The notes beneath the pieces were generated by a model that had not been told where the DNA came from, did no database searches, and saw nothing but the letters and a program-made list of their open reading frames with translations. Position numbers and translations under genes: made by a program. A stretch of 23,882 bases of DNA from CAZALT01 sp964485515 (GTDB lineage: Bacteria; Actinomycetota; Acidimicrobiia; Acidimicrobiales; Acidimicrobilacustridaceae), in NCBI GenBank assembly GCA_964485515.1, contig CAZALT010000038.1, positions 1 through 23,882 of the forward strand, written 5' to 3'. Below, in pieces: positions 16,690 through 23,882 of the stretch. Positions within the stretch are counted from its first letter, which is position 1. Each line of letters opens with the position of its first letter.

Positions 16690-18198
16690 TCAGTCGTAGT
16701 GCCGCAGCTGGGCCCAGATCGTGGACCATGGTCGGCTGGGCACGGTGCACACCGTGATGGGATCGCCGGACTCCTCGTTGTCGATGTCGGCGGGGTTGGT
16801 GATGGTGTGCACCACATCGCAGGATCGGAACCAGTCGCGCAGGCGGGCCGGGTCGATGCCGACGGCGACGACGGTCTGGGTGGTCGGATCGGGTGTGCCC
16901 CAGTGCCAGATGCTGTTGTGCCCGCTGTAGACGGGCGGGAGTGTGGCGAGGTCGCCGTAGCGTTCGATGGCGCCGTACTCGCCGTAGTTCTGGGTGAGGA
17001 TCACGGTGTCGGAGCGCCGGTCTTCGGGTAGCCCGTCGACGACATCGGTGACCTGTTCGACGAGGGACGGCCAGCCGTACATCTCGCCGAACTCGGCGTT
17101 CATGGCGATGATGGTGTCGAGGTAGCGGACGGGGATGACGGGCAGGCTCGGCGGTGCGCTGACGATGCCGGCGGCGACCGCGGCGACGATGGCCCAGCGG
17201 CGGACGGTCTCGGACTGGGTCGAGATCACCACGGCGCCCGCGGCGAACAACACGACGAAGACGGGCGCCAGGTAGTACGGCTTGCCGCCGACGACGACGA
17301 AGATGGCGAACAGCACCACCGGGAGCAGTCCGAGCGGTCGCCAGCGCTTCGCCTCGGCGGATCGCAGCAACCAGAGGAGACCCCAACCCCAGATGACCAC
17401 GCTGAAGACCCCGGTGAGGGCGAGCTCGGCGGGGATGAAGAGGATGAGGTTGAGGAGCCCCCCGTTGCGGGCGTTGAGCGCCTCGCTCATCTCGAACACG
17501 GGCCAGTCGTGCCGGTACTGCCACCAGAGGTTGGGCGACCAGAGCACGAGGGCGATCAGCGCGCCGATCAAGGCGGGTGTTCGGAGCAGCAGCCGGCGTT
17601 GCGCGGTGAGCAGGAAGCTGATGGTGAGCGCCACGCCGAGGAAGGCGACGGTGTGCTTGTTCAGGAGGCCCACACCGGCGATGACACCGATGGGGATCCA
17701 CAGCCGGTCGTCCTCGGTGCGCAGCAGGCGCAGCACCAGCACGAGGATGGCACCCCAGAAGGCGAAGTCGAAGGTCGCGGTGCTGATCATCAACGCCGGC
17801 GTGTGGAAGAGCGGTGTGAGCGCAGCCGCGCCTGCCGCGAGGAGTTGGGCCCAGCGCCTGCCGCCGAGCTCGCGGGCGGCGACTCCCGTGAGCACGACGC
17901 TGGCGGCTGCACCGATGGCGGCGAAGAACCGCAGACCGCGGAGGGAGTCGCCGAAGAGCTCTTGAGCGAGGCGAGCCACGCCGGGCGTGAACGGGGGCTG
18001 GTCGACGTAGCCCCAGGCCAGGTGCTTGCCCGACGCGACGAAGTAGAGCTCGTCGCGGTGGTAGCCGTAGCGCTCGGCCAGGATCACGGCGACGACGAGG
18101 AGGGCGGTGCCGATGCCGAAGAGCTCCTTCCACGCGAGGCGAGGAAGTGCGTCCTGGTCGACGCGTCGGTCGACCCGGGTCGCCGGAGCAGCGGACAT
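16690..18198 (-). CDS. GT39/ArnT-like polytopic glycosyltransferase
   Basis: This 502-aa protein has about 11-12 hydrophobic helices and a soluble C-terminal part of about 130 residues. The first loop contains 'YGYHRDELYFVASG' and 'LAWGYVDQPPFTP': D49-E50 is the acidic pair typical of PMT_2/GT39 and ArnT-like enzymes, which transfer sugars from polyprenyl-phosphate carriers to proteins or lipids on the outer face of the membrane. The acceptor and donor cannot be deduced. ATG at 18198 has CAGGAT 6 nt upstream and only a weak AGGA. The AAA ATPase and acyltransferase lie upstream on the same strand, which fits a cell-surface glycan setting. Confidence 0.85.
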   Translation of the reverse strand: MSAAPATRVDRRVDQDALPRLAWKELFGIGTALLVVAVILAERYGYHRDELYFVASGKHLAWGYVDQPPFTPGVARLAQELFGDSLRGLRFFAAIGAAASVVLTGVAARELGGRRWAQLLAAGAAALTPLFHTPALMISTATFDFAFWGAILVLVLRLLRTEDDRLWIPIGVIAGVGLLNKHTVAFLGVALTISFLLTAQRRLLLRTPALIGALIALVLWSPNLWWQYRHDWPVFEMSEALNARNGGLLNLILFIPAELALTGVFSVVIWGWGLLWLLRSAEAKRWRPLGLLPVVLFAIFVVVGGKPYYLAPVFVVLFAAGAVVISTQSETVRRWAIVAAVAAGIVSAPPSLPVIPVRYLDTIIAMNAEFGEMYGWPSLVEQVTDVVDGLPEDRRSDTVILTQNYGEYGAIERYGDLATLPPVYSGHNSIWHWGTPDPTTQTVVAVGIDPARLRDWFRSCDVVHTITNPADIDNEESGDPITVCTVPSRPWSTIWAQLRHYD

Positions 18199-18260
18199 CC
18201 ACTGATCCTGCCCCAGTTCGACGCGAGGTGACGAAAGAAGCGACCTCGGTCCTCTTGTGG

Positions 18261-18277
18261 GGACCCGCGGCGGGTCC
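18261..18277 (-). terminator. Hairpin downstream of the AAA ATPase gene
   Basis: GGACCCG-CGG-CGGGTCC forms a 7-bp GC-rich stem about 50 nt after the ATPase stop codon. There is no T-run. It would separate the ATPase from the glycosyltransferase gene. Confidence 0.45.
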
Positions 18278-18326
18278 GACGTTCAGCTGCGTTGAAGGGT
18301 CTGCGGGGTGCCGGGAGCGGCCGGTG

Positions 18327-19766
18327 TCAGAACGATGCGGCCGATGCCGAGCCGCCGAAGCCTTCGGCGGGGGGCTGAGGAGGCAGGTTCGTGGGCGCGG
18401 GTGCGGCCTGCGGTGCGGCCTGCGGTGCGGCCTGGGGTGCGGCCTGGGGAGCGGTGCTCGGCTTGGCCTGAGCTGCCGCGGTCGCCTGTTCGAGCAGGTC
18501 CTCGATCACGGCCTCTTCGCGTCGGGCTACCCGGGTGGCATGGGTGAAGTAGATGCTGGCCACCTGCTGGATGGTCTTCTCGTCGAGCACCGGTTCTTGG
18601 TGGTTGTAGGTGCAGACGGCCTTGAGGATCTTGCACACCTCGTTGGGCAGGTAAGGCCGGAGATCGCCGTCCCCTTGCTCGCGGCTGACCTTGCGGAGGA
18701 ACGCTTCGGCACCGTCGGCGATCTTCACGTTGTGGTGCTTGGCGGCCCGCTTGAGCACGATGTCGAACTCCGTGTCGGGGATCGACGTGATGAGGATCTT
18801 GTTCTGGATGCGGCGGAAGAACGCCTCGTCGCCGAGGCTGGCGGGCTCGAGGTTCGTGGAGAACACGACCTTGACGTCGAAGGGGATCTCGAAGCGCACC
18901 CCGTAGCTGAGCGCCAGGTAGTCGATGCGGCGGTCGAGCGGGACGATCCAGCGGTTGAGGAGCTCCTCGGGGGTCATCTGCTGTCGGCCGAAGTCGTCGA
19001 TGACGAGCAGGCCGTTGTTGGCCTGCATCTGGATCGGGGCGAGGTAGACGCCGTTGCTGGGTTCGTAGGTGAGGTCCATCATCGACGCCTGGAGCTCGCC
19101 GCCGGCCACGATGGAGGGCCGTCGGCACAGGACCCAGCGGGGGTCGAGGTCGACCGGCTGCGGATCGACGGCGCGATGGATGACCGGGTCGAACACGGTG
19201 ATGATCTGGCTGTCCACCTCGACGGCGCGCGGCACGACGATGAGGTCTTCGTGCACCCGGATGAGGCGTTCGGCGATGCTGGTCTTGCCGGTGCCGGGAG
19301 GGCCGTAGAGGAACATGGCGCCGGGGGTGAGCAGCGCGGGGCCGAGCTCGTCGAGGAGCTGCGGGTTGACGACAAGGTCGGCGAAGGCCGTGAGCATGGA
19401 GTCGCGGGTTATGACCGGCTCGGCGGTCTGGCGGCGGATGACGTCGACGTACTGGGTGAGTCCGACCGGGGCGGTGCCGGCGTAGCGGCAGAGCCCCATG
19501 CGCTCGGTGGCGACCTCGCGGCCCTGGCCGGTGAGCTCCAGCTGGTAGTCGTACTGGTCGATGCCGAGCACCTCGATGTGGCGGAGGTCGCGCAGCTCCT
19601 CGACGACCTTGGTCATCACGGGAAGGCTGAGTCCGAGGGCGGTCGCCAGGCGCAGCGTCGACGTTCTGCCCTCGTAGAGGGCGCGCCTGAGCGTCAGATC
19701 GTGGACCAGGCCCTCGGGGATGCCGAGCTCGGCAACCGTCCTTGGTGCGCGGATTTCGACGTGCAT
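18327..19766 (-). CDS. AAA+ ATPase with N-terminal winged-helix domain and Ala-Pro-Gln tail
   Basis: This 479-aa protein has a helix-turn-helix/winged-helix segment at about 20-90 ('STLRLATALGLSLPVMTKVV'), then an AAA+ core: Walker A 'GPPGTGKT' (155-162), Walker B 'LLVIDDFG' (D257, D258), sensor-1 N305 in 'FSTNLEP' and arginines 318-319 as finger candidates. A helical lid follows, then a disordered tail with four 'APQA' repeats. ATG at 19766 is set by the Shine-Dalgarno GAGGGAG; the frame runs on to 19862 but that part is unlike the family. The client is unknown. A MoxR/AAA_5-like remodelling role, sensed through the winged helix, is inference. Confidence 0.8.
   Translation of the reverse strand: MHVEIRAPRTVAELGIPEGLVHDLTLRRALYEGRTSTLRLATALGLSLPVMTKVVEELRDLRHIEVLGIDQYDYQLELTGQGREVATERMGLCRYAGTAPVGLTQYVDVIRRQTAEPVITRDSMLTAFADLVVNPQLLDELGPALLTPGAMFLYGPPGTGKTSIAERLIRVHEDLIVVPRAVEVDSQIITVFDPVIHRAVDPQPVDLDPRWVLCRRPSIVAGGELQASMMDLTYEPSNGVYLAPIQMQANNGLLVIDDFGRQQMTPEELLNRWIVPLDRRIDYLALSYGVRFEIPFDVKVVFSTNLEPASLGDEAFFRRIQNKILITSIPDTEFDIVLKRAAKHHNVKIADGAEAFLRKVSREQGDGDLRPYLPNEVCKILKAVCTYNHQEPVLDEKTIQQVASIYFTHATRVARREEAVIEDLLEQATAAAQAKPSTAPQAAPQAAPQAAPQAAPAPTNLPPQPPAEGFGGSASAASF
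18400..18447. repeat. 12-bp tandem repeat, four copies, in the AAA ATPase tail
   Basis: GGTGCGGCCTGC and its near-copies occur four times in a row and encode the 'APQA' repeats on the minus strand. A partial fifth copy follows. Confidence 0.85.
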
Positions 19767-19915
19767 GAGTTCGACTCCCTCGGCCCGGCGTTCCGATTCG
19801 TTGCGCGGACAACATGGAAACCATCGGCTCGAAGTGAGCTGGTCTTGAGCCGTACGGCCCATCCTGGAGATGCGAGGGAGCTGACCCGGTCGGGGCCGGC
19901 GATCGGGACGGGGGC

Positions 19916-21901
19916 CTACGCCCCGGTGGCCTCACCCTGCGCGGCGGCGACGATGCCTTCGAGCGACGGGCCGAGGAACTCTCGCCAGATGTCGAGGGCG
20001 GCGGTCTCGGTGGGGTGGATGCCGTCGGGGAAGCGCACCGCCGACTCTTCTGGGGTCATGGCGTCGACGTAGGCGCCGTAGTCGAGCACCCAGGTGCCGG
20101 GGTGCTCGGCGGCGACTTCGTGCAGGAGGGCGTTGAACCGGGCCACGCGTTCGGGGTGGTCGTCGCCGAGGCCACGGTTCGTCCAGGCTGTCCCGTCGCG
20201 ACCGGACCCCACGACCGGCGTGGTGGCGACCACGACCGTGCGATCGCCGGCGGCCAGGGTCTCGATCGCCGCCGCCATGCGCGAGCGGAGCATGGCGTCG
20301 AAGTCGGCGTCGCCGATGGTGCGCCAGGCCTCGTCGCCCGGGAAGCGCCAGTCGGCGGTGTCCCACACGCCAGCCATGAGCAGGGCGATGTTGGCATGCT
20401 CGCGTTCGAGTGCGGCCGACCAGTTCGGGGCCCATTCGAGGCAGTAGTCGTCGGGCGGAGAGGAGTCGAGCGAACCGTCGGCGTTCCGAGCGAAGACCCG
20501 TTCCCCGTCGGTCAGGAGCCCGCAGCCGAGCTGGGAGAGCCCGGGCACCGGGCGCAAGGCGGAGCTCGAATCGCTCCAGGGCCAGGCCGCGGCGCCGAGC
20601 ATGACCGCGGTGGATCCGCCGAACATGGCGAGGCGCGCCCGCGCATCGCTCGGGGCGCCGTCCTCGAGCGTGGCGGGCTCGGCCTGGACGCTGTTGACCC
20701 GCGTCATCGCGGTGTCGAAGTCGTAGGTGCGCGGCGCGACGGGGGTCAGCACCGCGACCAGCAGCACGGCGGCCATCGCGGCGGCGACACCTCCGAACGC
20801 GACGCGGTCGCGTTCGAACCAGGACCACGAACCTTCCATGAGGGGACGTTCGAGGAGGTGGTGCACGGCGGCACCCAACGCGATCGACAGCGCGAGCTGG
20901 GTGAGCACGAGGGCGCTGCCCTGCAGCGACGTGGCGGCATCGAGCCACATGAACACGGGCCAGTGCAGCACGTAGATGGGGAAGGCCCACCGACCGAGAC
21001 GGGCGAGTGGACCGAGCGACAGCGTCCACGGCACGGGCCCGGTCGGGATGAGCGCCGCTGCGACGACGAACGCGGCGGGGATGGCGAACAGGCCGAGCCC
21101 GCCCTGGTAGAGCCAGCCGAGGTTTCGATCGACGAGAACCATGACCGCGAGGAGCCCGATGAGCGAGATGGCGCCGACCGCCTGGATGGGGCGGACGGCG
21201 GGCGTCGGGATGCGTGACCCGTGGCGATCGAGCGCGAGGGCCAGCACCACGCCGACGAGGAACTCGCCGCCGCGGACATGGGTGCCGTAGTAGGCGGCAT
21301 CGGGGGTGTGCGTGATGAAGAGCGGGATGGAGCTGAGCCCGATGGCGGCGAGCCCGACGGCGATCCAGGGACGGCGACGGCTGATGAACAGGGCGCCGGC
21401 GAGCACGAGGGGAAGCAGCCAGAAGCACTGCTCTTCGAGCGACAGCGACCAGAAGTGCTGGAACGCCGACGGTCGTTCGAACAGCGCCCCGTAGGACTGG
21501 TCGTTGAGGATGAACCGCCAGTTCGAGGCGTAGGCCACGACCGAGGTGGCGTCACCGCCCAGGTTGGCGCGCGCCTCTTCTGATCCGACCAGGACCGTGA
21601 CCAGGGTCGCGGCGGCGAGGCCGAGGACGGTGATGGGCAGGAGACGTCGGGCGCGGCGCTTCCAGAACGTGCGGAACGGGGTGGGGTCCGATCGGTGGCG
21701 TAGCGAGAGGTAGGACTTGGCGGCGAGGAACCCGGACAGCACGAAGAAGATCGTCATGCGGGCGAAACCGCCCTTGACCCAGCCGATGTGGGCGTGCCAG
21801 GCGAGCATGCCGAGCAGGGCCAGGCCACGCAGCCCGTCGAGGGCGTGGTTGCGCGCAGCAGCGCCCGAGACGCGGGCCGGTGGGGGGGAGACGGCGTTCA
21901 T
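19916..21901 (-). CDS. OafA-type acyltransferase 3 with C-terminal SGNH domain
   Basis: This 661-aa protein has an N-terminal Acyl_transf_3 membrane domain of about ten helices beginning 'LDGLRGLALLGMLAWHAH' (H36 is the likely catalytic residue), with 'FFVLSGFL' and 'WSLSLEEQCFW', and a C-terminal SGNH esterase-like domain (about 420-650). Its nucleophile motif is 'FGGST' (S430) rather than the usual GDS, and D626/H629 sit in 'DGIHPTE'. Proteins of this layout O-acylate lipopolysaccharide, peptidoglycan or other surface glycans. ATG at 21901 has no Shine-Dalgarno; TAAGAT stands 12 nt upstream. The glycan target is unknown. Confidence 0.9.
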   Translation of the reverse strand: MNAVSPPPARVSGAAARNHALDGLRGLALLGMLAWHAHIGWVKGGFARMTIFFVLSGFLAAKSYLSLRHRSDPTPFRTFWKRRARRLLPITVLGLAAATLVTVLVGSEEARANLGGDATSVVAYASNWRFILNDQSYGALFERPSAFQHFWSLSLEEQCFWLLPLVLAGALFISRRRPWIAVGLAAIGLSSIPLFITHTPDAAYYGTHVRGGEFLVGVVLALALDRHGSRIPTPAVRPIQAVGAISLIGLLAVMVLVDRNLGWLYQGGLGLFAIPAAFVVAAALIPTGPVPWTLSLGPLARLGRWAFPIYVLHWPVFMWLDAATSLQGSALVLTQLALSIALGAAVHHLLERPLMEGSWSWFERDRVAFGGVAAAMAAVLLVAVLTPVAPRTYDFDTAMTRVNSVQAEPATLEDGAPSDARARLAMFGGSTAVMLGAAAWPWSDSSSALRPVPGLSQLGCGLLTDGERVFARNADGSLDSSPPDDYCLEWAPNWSAALEREHANIALLMAGVWDTADWRFPGDEAWRTIGDADFDAMLRSRMAAAIETLAAGDRTVVVATTPVVGSGRDGTAWTNRGLGDDHPERVARFNALLHEVAAEHPGTWVLDYGAYVDAMTPEESAVRFPDGIHPTETAALDIWREFLGPSLEGIVAAAQGEATGA

Positions 21902-21913
21902 GTGAAGTTCAGC

Positions 21914-21919
21914 ATCTTA
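21914..21919 (-). promoter_or_regulatory. -10-like TAAGAT before the acyltransferase gene
   Basis: On the minus strand TAAGAT ends 12 nt before the ATG at 21901, giving a leader of only about 6 nt. No -35 is clear. The adjacent inverted repeat TGGGA-N10-TCCCA (21924-21943) covers the -35 area and could be an operator. Confidence 0.4.
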
Positions 21920-21971
21920 CCGGTGGGAATTCACGCGATCCCATCGCCCCCGGCCGCAACTCCACCAAATT

Positions 21972-22008
21972 GCGTTGATCTTGTTCGGTACCCGAACAAG
22001 ATCAGCGC
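21972..22008 (-). terminator. Long hairpin after the Anbu gene
   Basis: Two arms of 17 nt (21972-21988 and 21992-22008) pair perfectly apart from one G-T, around a 3-nt loop centred on GGTACC. The core arm is TGATCTTGTTCGG. In the direction of transcription the stem is followed by CAATTTGG, a poor T-run. A terminator for the Anbu gene (stop at 22073) is the simplest reading; an operator or repeat element is possible. Confidence 0.6.
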
Positions 22009-22072
22009 CAGAAGCAGCAGTCGGGCACGGTTCGTGCTCTATGGCGCGCGTTCACGCTCAGTCCGTGACGAG

Positions 22073-22804
22073 CTACTCGTCGCTGGGGGCCACCGGGAGG
22101 TCGGCGACCGCCGACACCATGAGCTGGTGCCACATGGCCTGGAGCTTGCCGAGCAACGGAGAGTCGGCTTCATAGCGGTGCTGCGCGAGCTCGAAGCTGT
22201 CGCGGCGGTACACCGCGGCGTCGTAGGGCGGCCCGACCGAGAGGTTGGCCCGGGCTGTGCTCATCATCGAGCCGAGCGCGAGCTTCGTCGCCTGCTCGAT
22301 GTCGGCGTGCGATTCGAACACGAGGTCGAGGAGGAACTTGCCGTACTTGCTCTCGCCGATCTGGAGGTAGGGCCGGTCCTCGGAGGCCCGGATGTAGTTG
22401 CCCTCGGGGTAGACGAGGATGAGGTCGGCGGGCTCGGCGCCGACCTGGCCGCCGAGGATCCACGTGGAGGTGCCTTCGGCCCGCACCTGGGACAGCGCCT
22501 GGATGTGCTGGGCGACGACGTCGCGGGTGAGTCGCCCGAGGTAGAGCGCCGCCTCGTGGAGGTGGCTGACGGTGGTGAAGCTCTCCCGTCCGTCGTCCGC
22601 GTTGAGGTCGATCCGGATCTGGTCGAGCACCTGCTGCGTCGTGGCGAGGTTGCCTGCGGACTGCAGCACGAACACGCGGTCGGTACCCGGCTGGAACACG
22701 TGGAGCTTGCGGTAGGTGCTGATGTTGTCGACCCCCGCGTTGGTGCGGGTGTCGGACAGGAACACGAGACCTTCGTCGAGGCGAAGCGCCAGGCAGTACG
22801 TCAT
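22073..22804 (-). CDS. Anbu-type proteasome-like peptidase
   Basis: This 243-aa protein begins 'MTYCLALRLDEGLVFLSDT', the hallmark of Anbu (COG3484), a bacterial relative of HslV and 20S beta subunits. After removal of Met, Thr1 would be the nucleophile, with D17 ('SDTR') and K32 ('YRKLH') as the other catalytic residues. 'TNAGVDNISTYRK' is also characteristic. Length matches the family (about 245). ATG at 22804 is required to expose Thr1, and a TAGCGT box 8 nt upstream without a Shine-Dalgarno suggests leaderless expression. Anbu is usually next to an ATP-grasp protein, an alpha-E protein and a transglutaminase-like protease; none is seen here. The substrate is unknown. Confidence 0.9.
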   Translation of the reverse strand: MTYCLALRLDEGLVFLSDTRTNAGVDNISTYRKLHVFQPGTDRVFVLQSAGNLATTQQVLDQIRIDLNADDGRESFTTVSHLHEAALYLGRLTRDVVAQHIQALSQVRAEGTSTWILGGQVGAEPADLILVYPEGNYIRASEDRPYLQIGESKYGKFLLDLVFESHADIEQATKLALGSMMSTARANLSVGPPYDAAVYRRDSFELAQHRYEADSPLLGKLQAMWHQLMVSAVADLPVAPSDE

Positions 22805-22812
22805 GGGCGAGG

Positions 22813-22818
22813 ACGCTA
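22813..22818 (-). promoter_or_regulatory. -10-like TAGCGT for a leaderless Anbu gene
   Basis: On the minus strand TAGCGT lies 8 nt before the ATG at 22804. No ribosome binding site or clear -35 is visible. Confidence 0.4.
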
Positions 22819-22873
22819 GACCGCCGGGGTGAACGCCGAGTGGCGCGGTGGACGGCACCCACCCACCCTTCTG

Positions 22874-22910
22874 GCGTGGATGTCGTCCGGAATTCGCGCG
22901 ACATCCACGC
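22874..22910 (-). terminator. Inverted repeat after nrdB
   Basis: GCGTGGATGTCG (22874-22885) and CGACATCCACGC (22899-22910) are perfect 12-bp arms around a 13-nt centre containing GGAATTC. The repeat starts 10 nt after the nrdB stop codon, so it probably ends that transcript. No T-run follows. It shares short motifs with the sequence on the other side of the Anbu gene. Confidence 0.55.
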
Positions 22911-22919
22911 AATTTCGGG

Positions 22920-23882
22920 TTAGAACTCCTCGTCGAAGGCAACTGATCCTTCGACACCGAGCTGGTAGGCCGACACGGTGCGCTCGAAGAAGTTGGCCAG
23001 CTCGCTCACGTCCTGGAGCTCCATGAACCCGAACGGGTTCGACGAGCCGTAGCGGCGCTCGAGGCCGAGCCGCACGAGGCGCTGGTCGGCCACGTACTGG
23101 AGGTACTCGCGGGTGTCGCGCACCGACAGGCCCGAGATGCCCTCGGCCAGGAGGTCCTCGGCGAAGGTCATCTCGGCGTCGATCGCCTCGTCCATCATCT
23201 GGGCGACCGAGGCGGAGAACGACTCGTCGAACAGCTCGGGCTCTTCCTGGCGCACCGTGTCGATGACCGAGAAGGCGAAGTTCATGTGGGCGCTCTCGTC
23301 GCGGAACACCCAGTTGGTGCCCGCCGCCAGTCCGTTGAGCAGGCCCTTGGAGCGCAGGAAGTACACGTAGGCGAACGCGGCGAAGAAGAACAGGCCCTCG
23401 ATACAGGCCGCGAAGCACACGAGGTTGAGGAGGAACTTGCGGCGGTCCTCTGCGGTGTCGAGCGTGTCGAGCTCGCTGATGGAGCCGATCCACGTGAAGC
23501 AGAAGTCGCCCTTGGCCTTGATCGACGCGATGTTCTCGATGGCAGCGAACGCCTCGGCCCGCTCGCCCTCATCGGCGATGTAGGTGTCGAGGAGGGTCAG
23601 GTAGAACTGGACGTGCAGCGCCTCCTCGTAGAGCTGGCGGGACAGGTAGAGCCGGGCCTCGGGTGCGTTGATGTGCTTGTAGAGGTTGAGCACCAGGTTG
23701 TTGGCCACGATCGAGTCGCCCGTGGCGAAGAAGGCCACGAGGCGCTTCACGAGGTGCTTCTCGGCGGGGAGGAGGCGGTGGTCGAGGTCGACGATGTCGT
23801 CGGCGAAGTCGACCTCCTCGACGGTCCAGGTGTTGCGGATGGCGGCCTTGTACTGCTCGTAGAAGTCCGGATACCGCATGGG
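22920..23882 (-). CDS. nrdB: Class I ribonucleotide reductase small (R2) subunit, 5' end outside the window
   Basis: At least 319 residues of an R2 protein are present; the frame is open through the right edge, so the true start is probably beyond 23882. Numbered from the methionine at 23879, the di-metal ligands are D55 ('TGDSIVANN'), E86 and H89 ('EEALHVQFY'), E161 ('CIEGLFFF'), and E195 and H198 ('DESAHMNF'). Y93 sits at the tyrosyl-radical position (E. coli Y122), so the protein should form a radical and make deoxyribonucleotides with a large subunit encoded elsewhere, probably upstream. The acidic C-terminus 'FDEEF' is the usual docking tail for the large subunit. Whether it is class Ia or Ib cannot be told. 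Confidence 0.95.
   Translation of the reverse strand, partial: PMRYPDFYEQYKAAIRNTWTVEEVDFADDIVDLDHRLLPAEKHLVKRLVAFFATGDSIVANNLVLNLYKHINAPEARLYLSRQLYEEALHVQFYLTLLDTYIADEGERAEAFAAIENIASIKAKGDFCFTWIGSISELDTLDTAEDRRKFLLNLVCFAACIEGLFFFAAFAYVYFLRSKGLLNGLAAGTNWVFRDESAHMNFAFSVIDTVRQEEPELFDESFSASVAQMMDEAIDAEMTFAEDLLAEGISGLSVRDTREYLQYVADQRLVRLGLERRYGSSNPFGFMELQDVSELANFFERTVSAYQLGVEGSVAFDEEF

Overview
This is high-GC DNA from an actinobacterium. Family resemblances and gene order make the class Acidimicrobiia (Ilumatobacter/Iamia-like relatives) the best guess, but that is inference. The left end carries the conserved actinobacterial replication-origin cluster: a DUF721/DciA-type protein, gyrB, gyrA, a DUF3566 membrane protein and tRNA-Ile(GAT). 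dnaA, oriC, dnaN and recF therefore probably lie just to the left. Two runs of exactly 100 N (13930-14029 and 16515-16614) mark this as a scaffolded draft or metagenome assembly.

Layout. 122-6670, plus strand: DUF721, gyrB, gyrA, a TadE/TadG-like small membrane protein (an unusual insertion in this cluster), DUF3566 and tRNA-Ile. 6811-9027, plus strand: a 45-aa membrane peptide, a Rossmann-fold dehydrogenase-like protein and a FliA/WhiG-type sigma factor with a possible operator and a hairpin next to its ribosome binding site. 9068-13201, minus strand: a protein with a ribbon-helix-helix-like C-terminus, then a likely operon of hisN-type phosphatase, CopC-CopD fusion and YcnI (DUF1775). The last two form a copper-handling pair. 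13310-14998: a zinc alcohol dehydrogenase interrupted by an assembly gap, converging on an SDR oxidoreductase. 15181-16512: a secreted coiled-coil/M15 (VanY-type) peptidoglycan peptidase. 16690-21901, minus strand: a GT39-like membrane glycosyltransferase, a winged-helix AAA+ ATPase and an OafA-type acyltransferase with a C-terminal SGNH domain, which suggests cell-surface glycan work. 22073-end, minus strand: an Anbu-type proteasome-like peptidase and the class I ribonucleotide reductase small subunit, cut by the window end.

The features most worth a second look are three. (1) The Anbu peptidase lacks its usual partner genes and is bracketed by long inverted repeats that share short motifs. 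(2) Several genes lack a Shine-Dalgarno sequence but have a TAnnnT box 6-8 nt before the start codon, which points to leaderless transcription. (3) The same GGAATTC-containing AT-richer motif recurs in three intergenic spaces. Most of the window is otherwise ordinary core genome; no CRISPR array, insertion sequence, prophage or defence island is visible.
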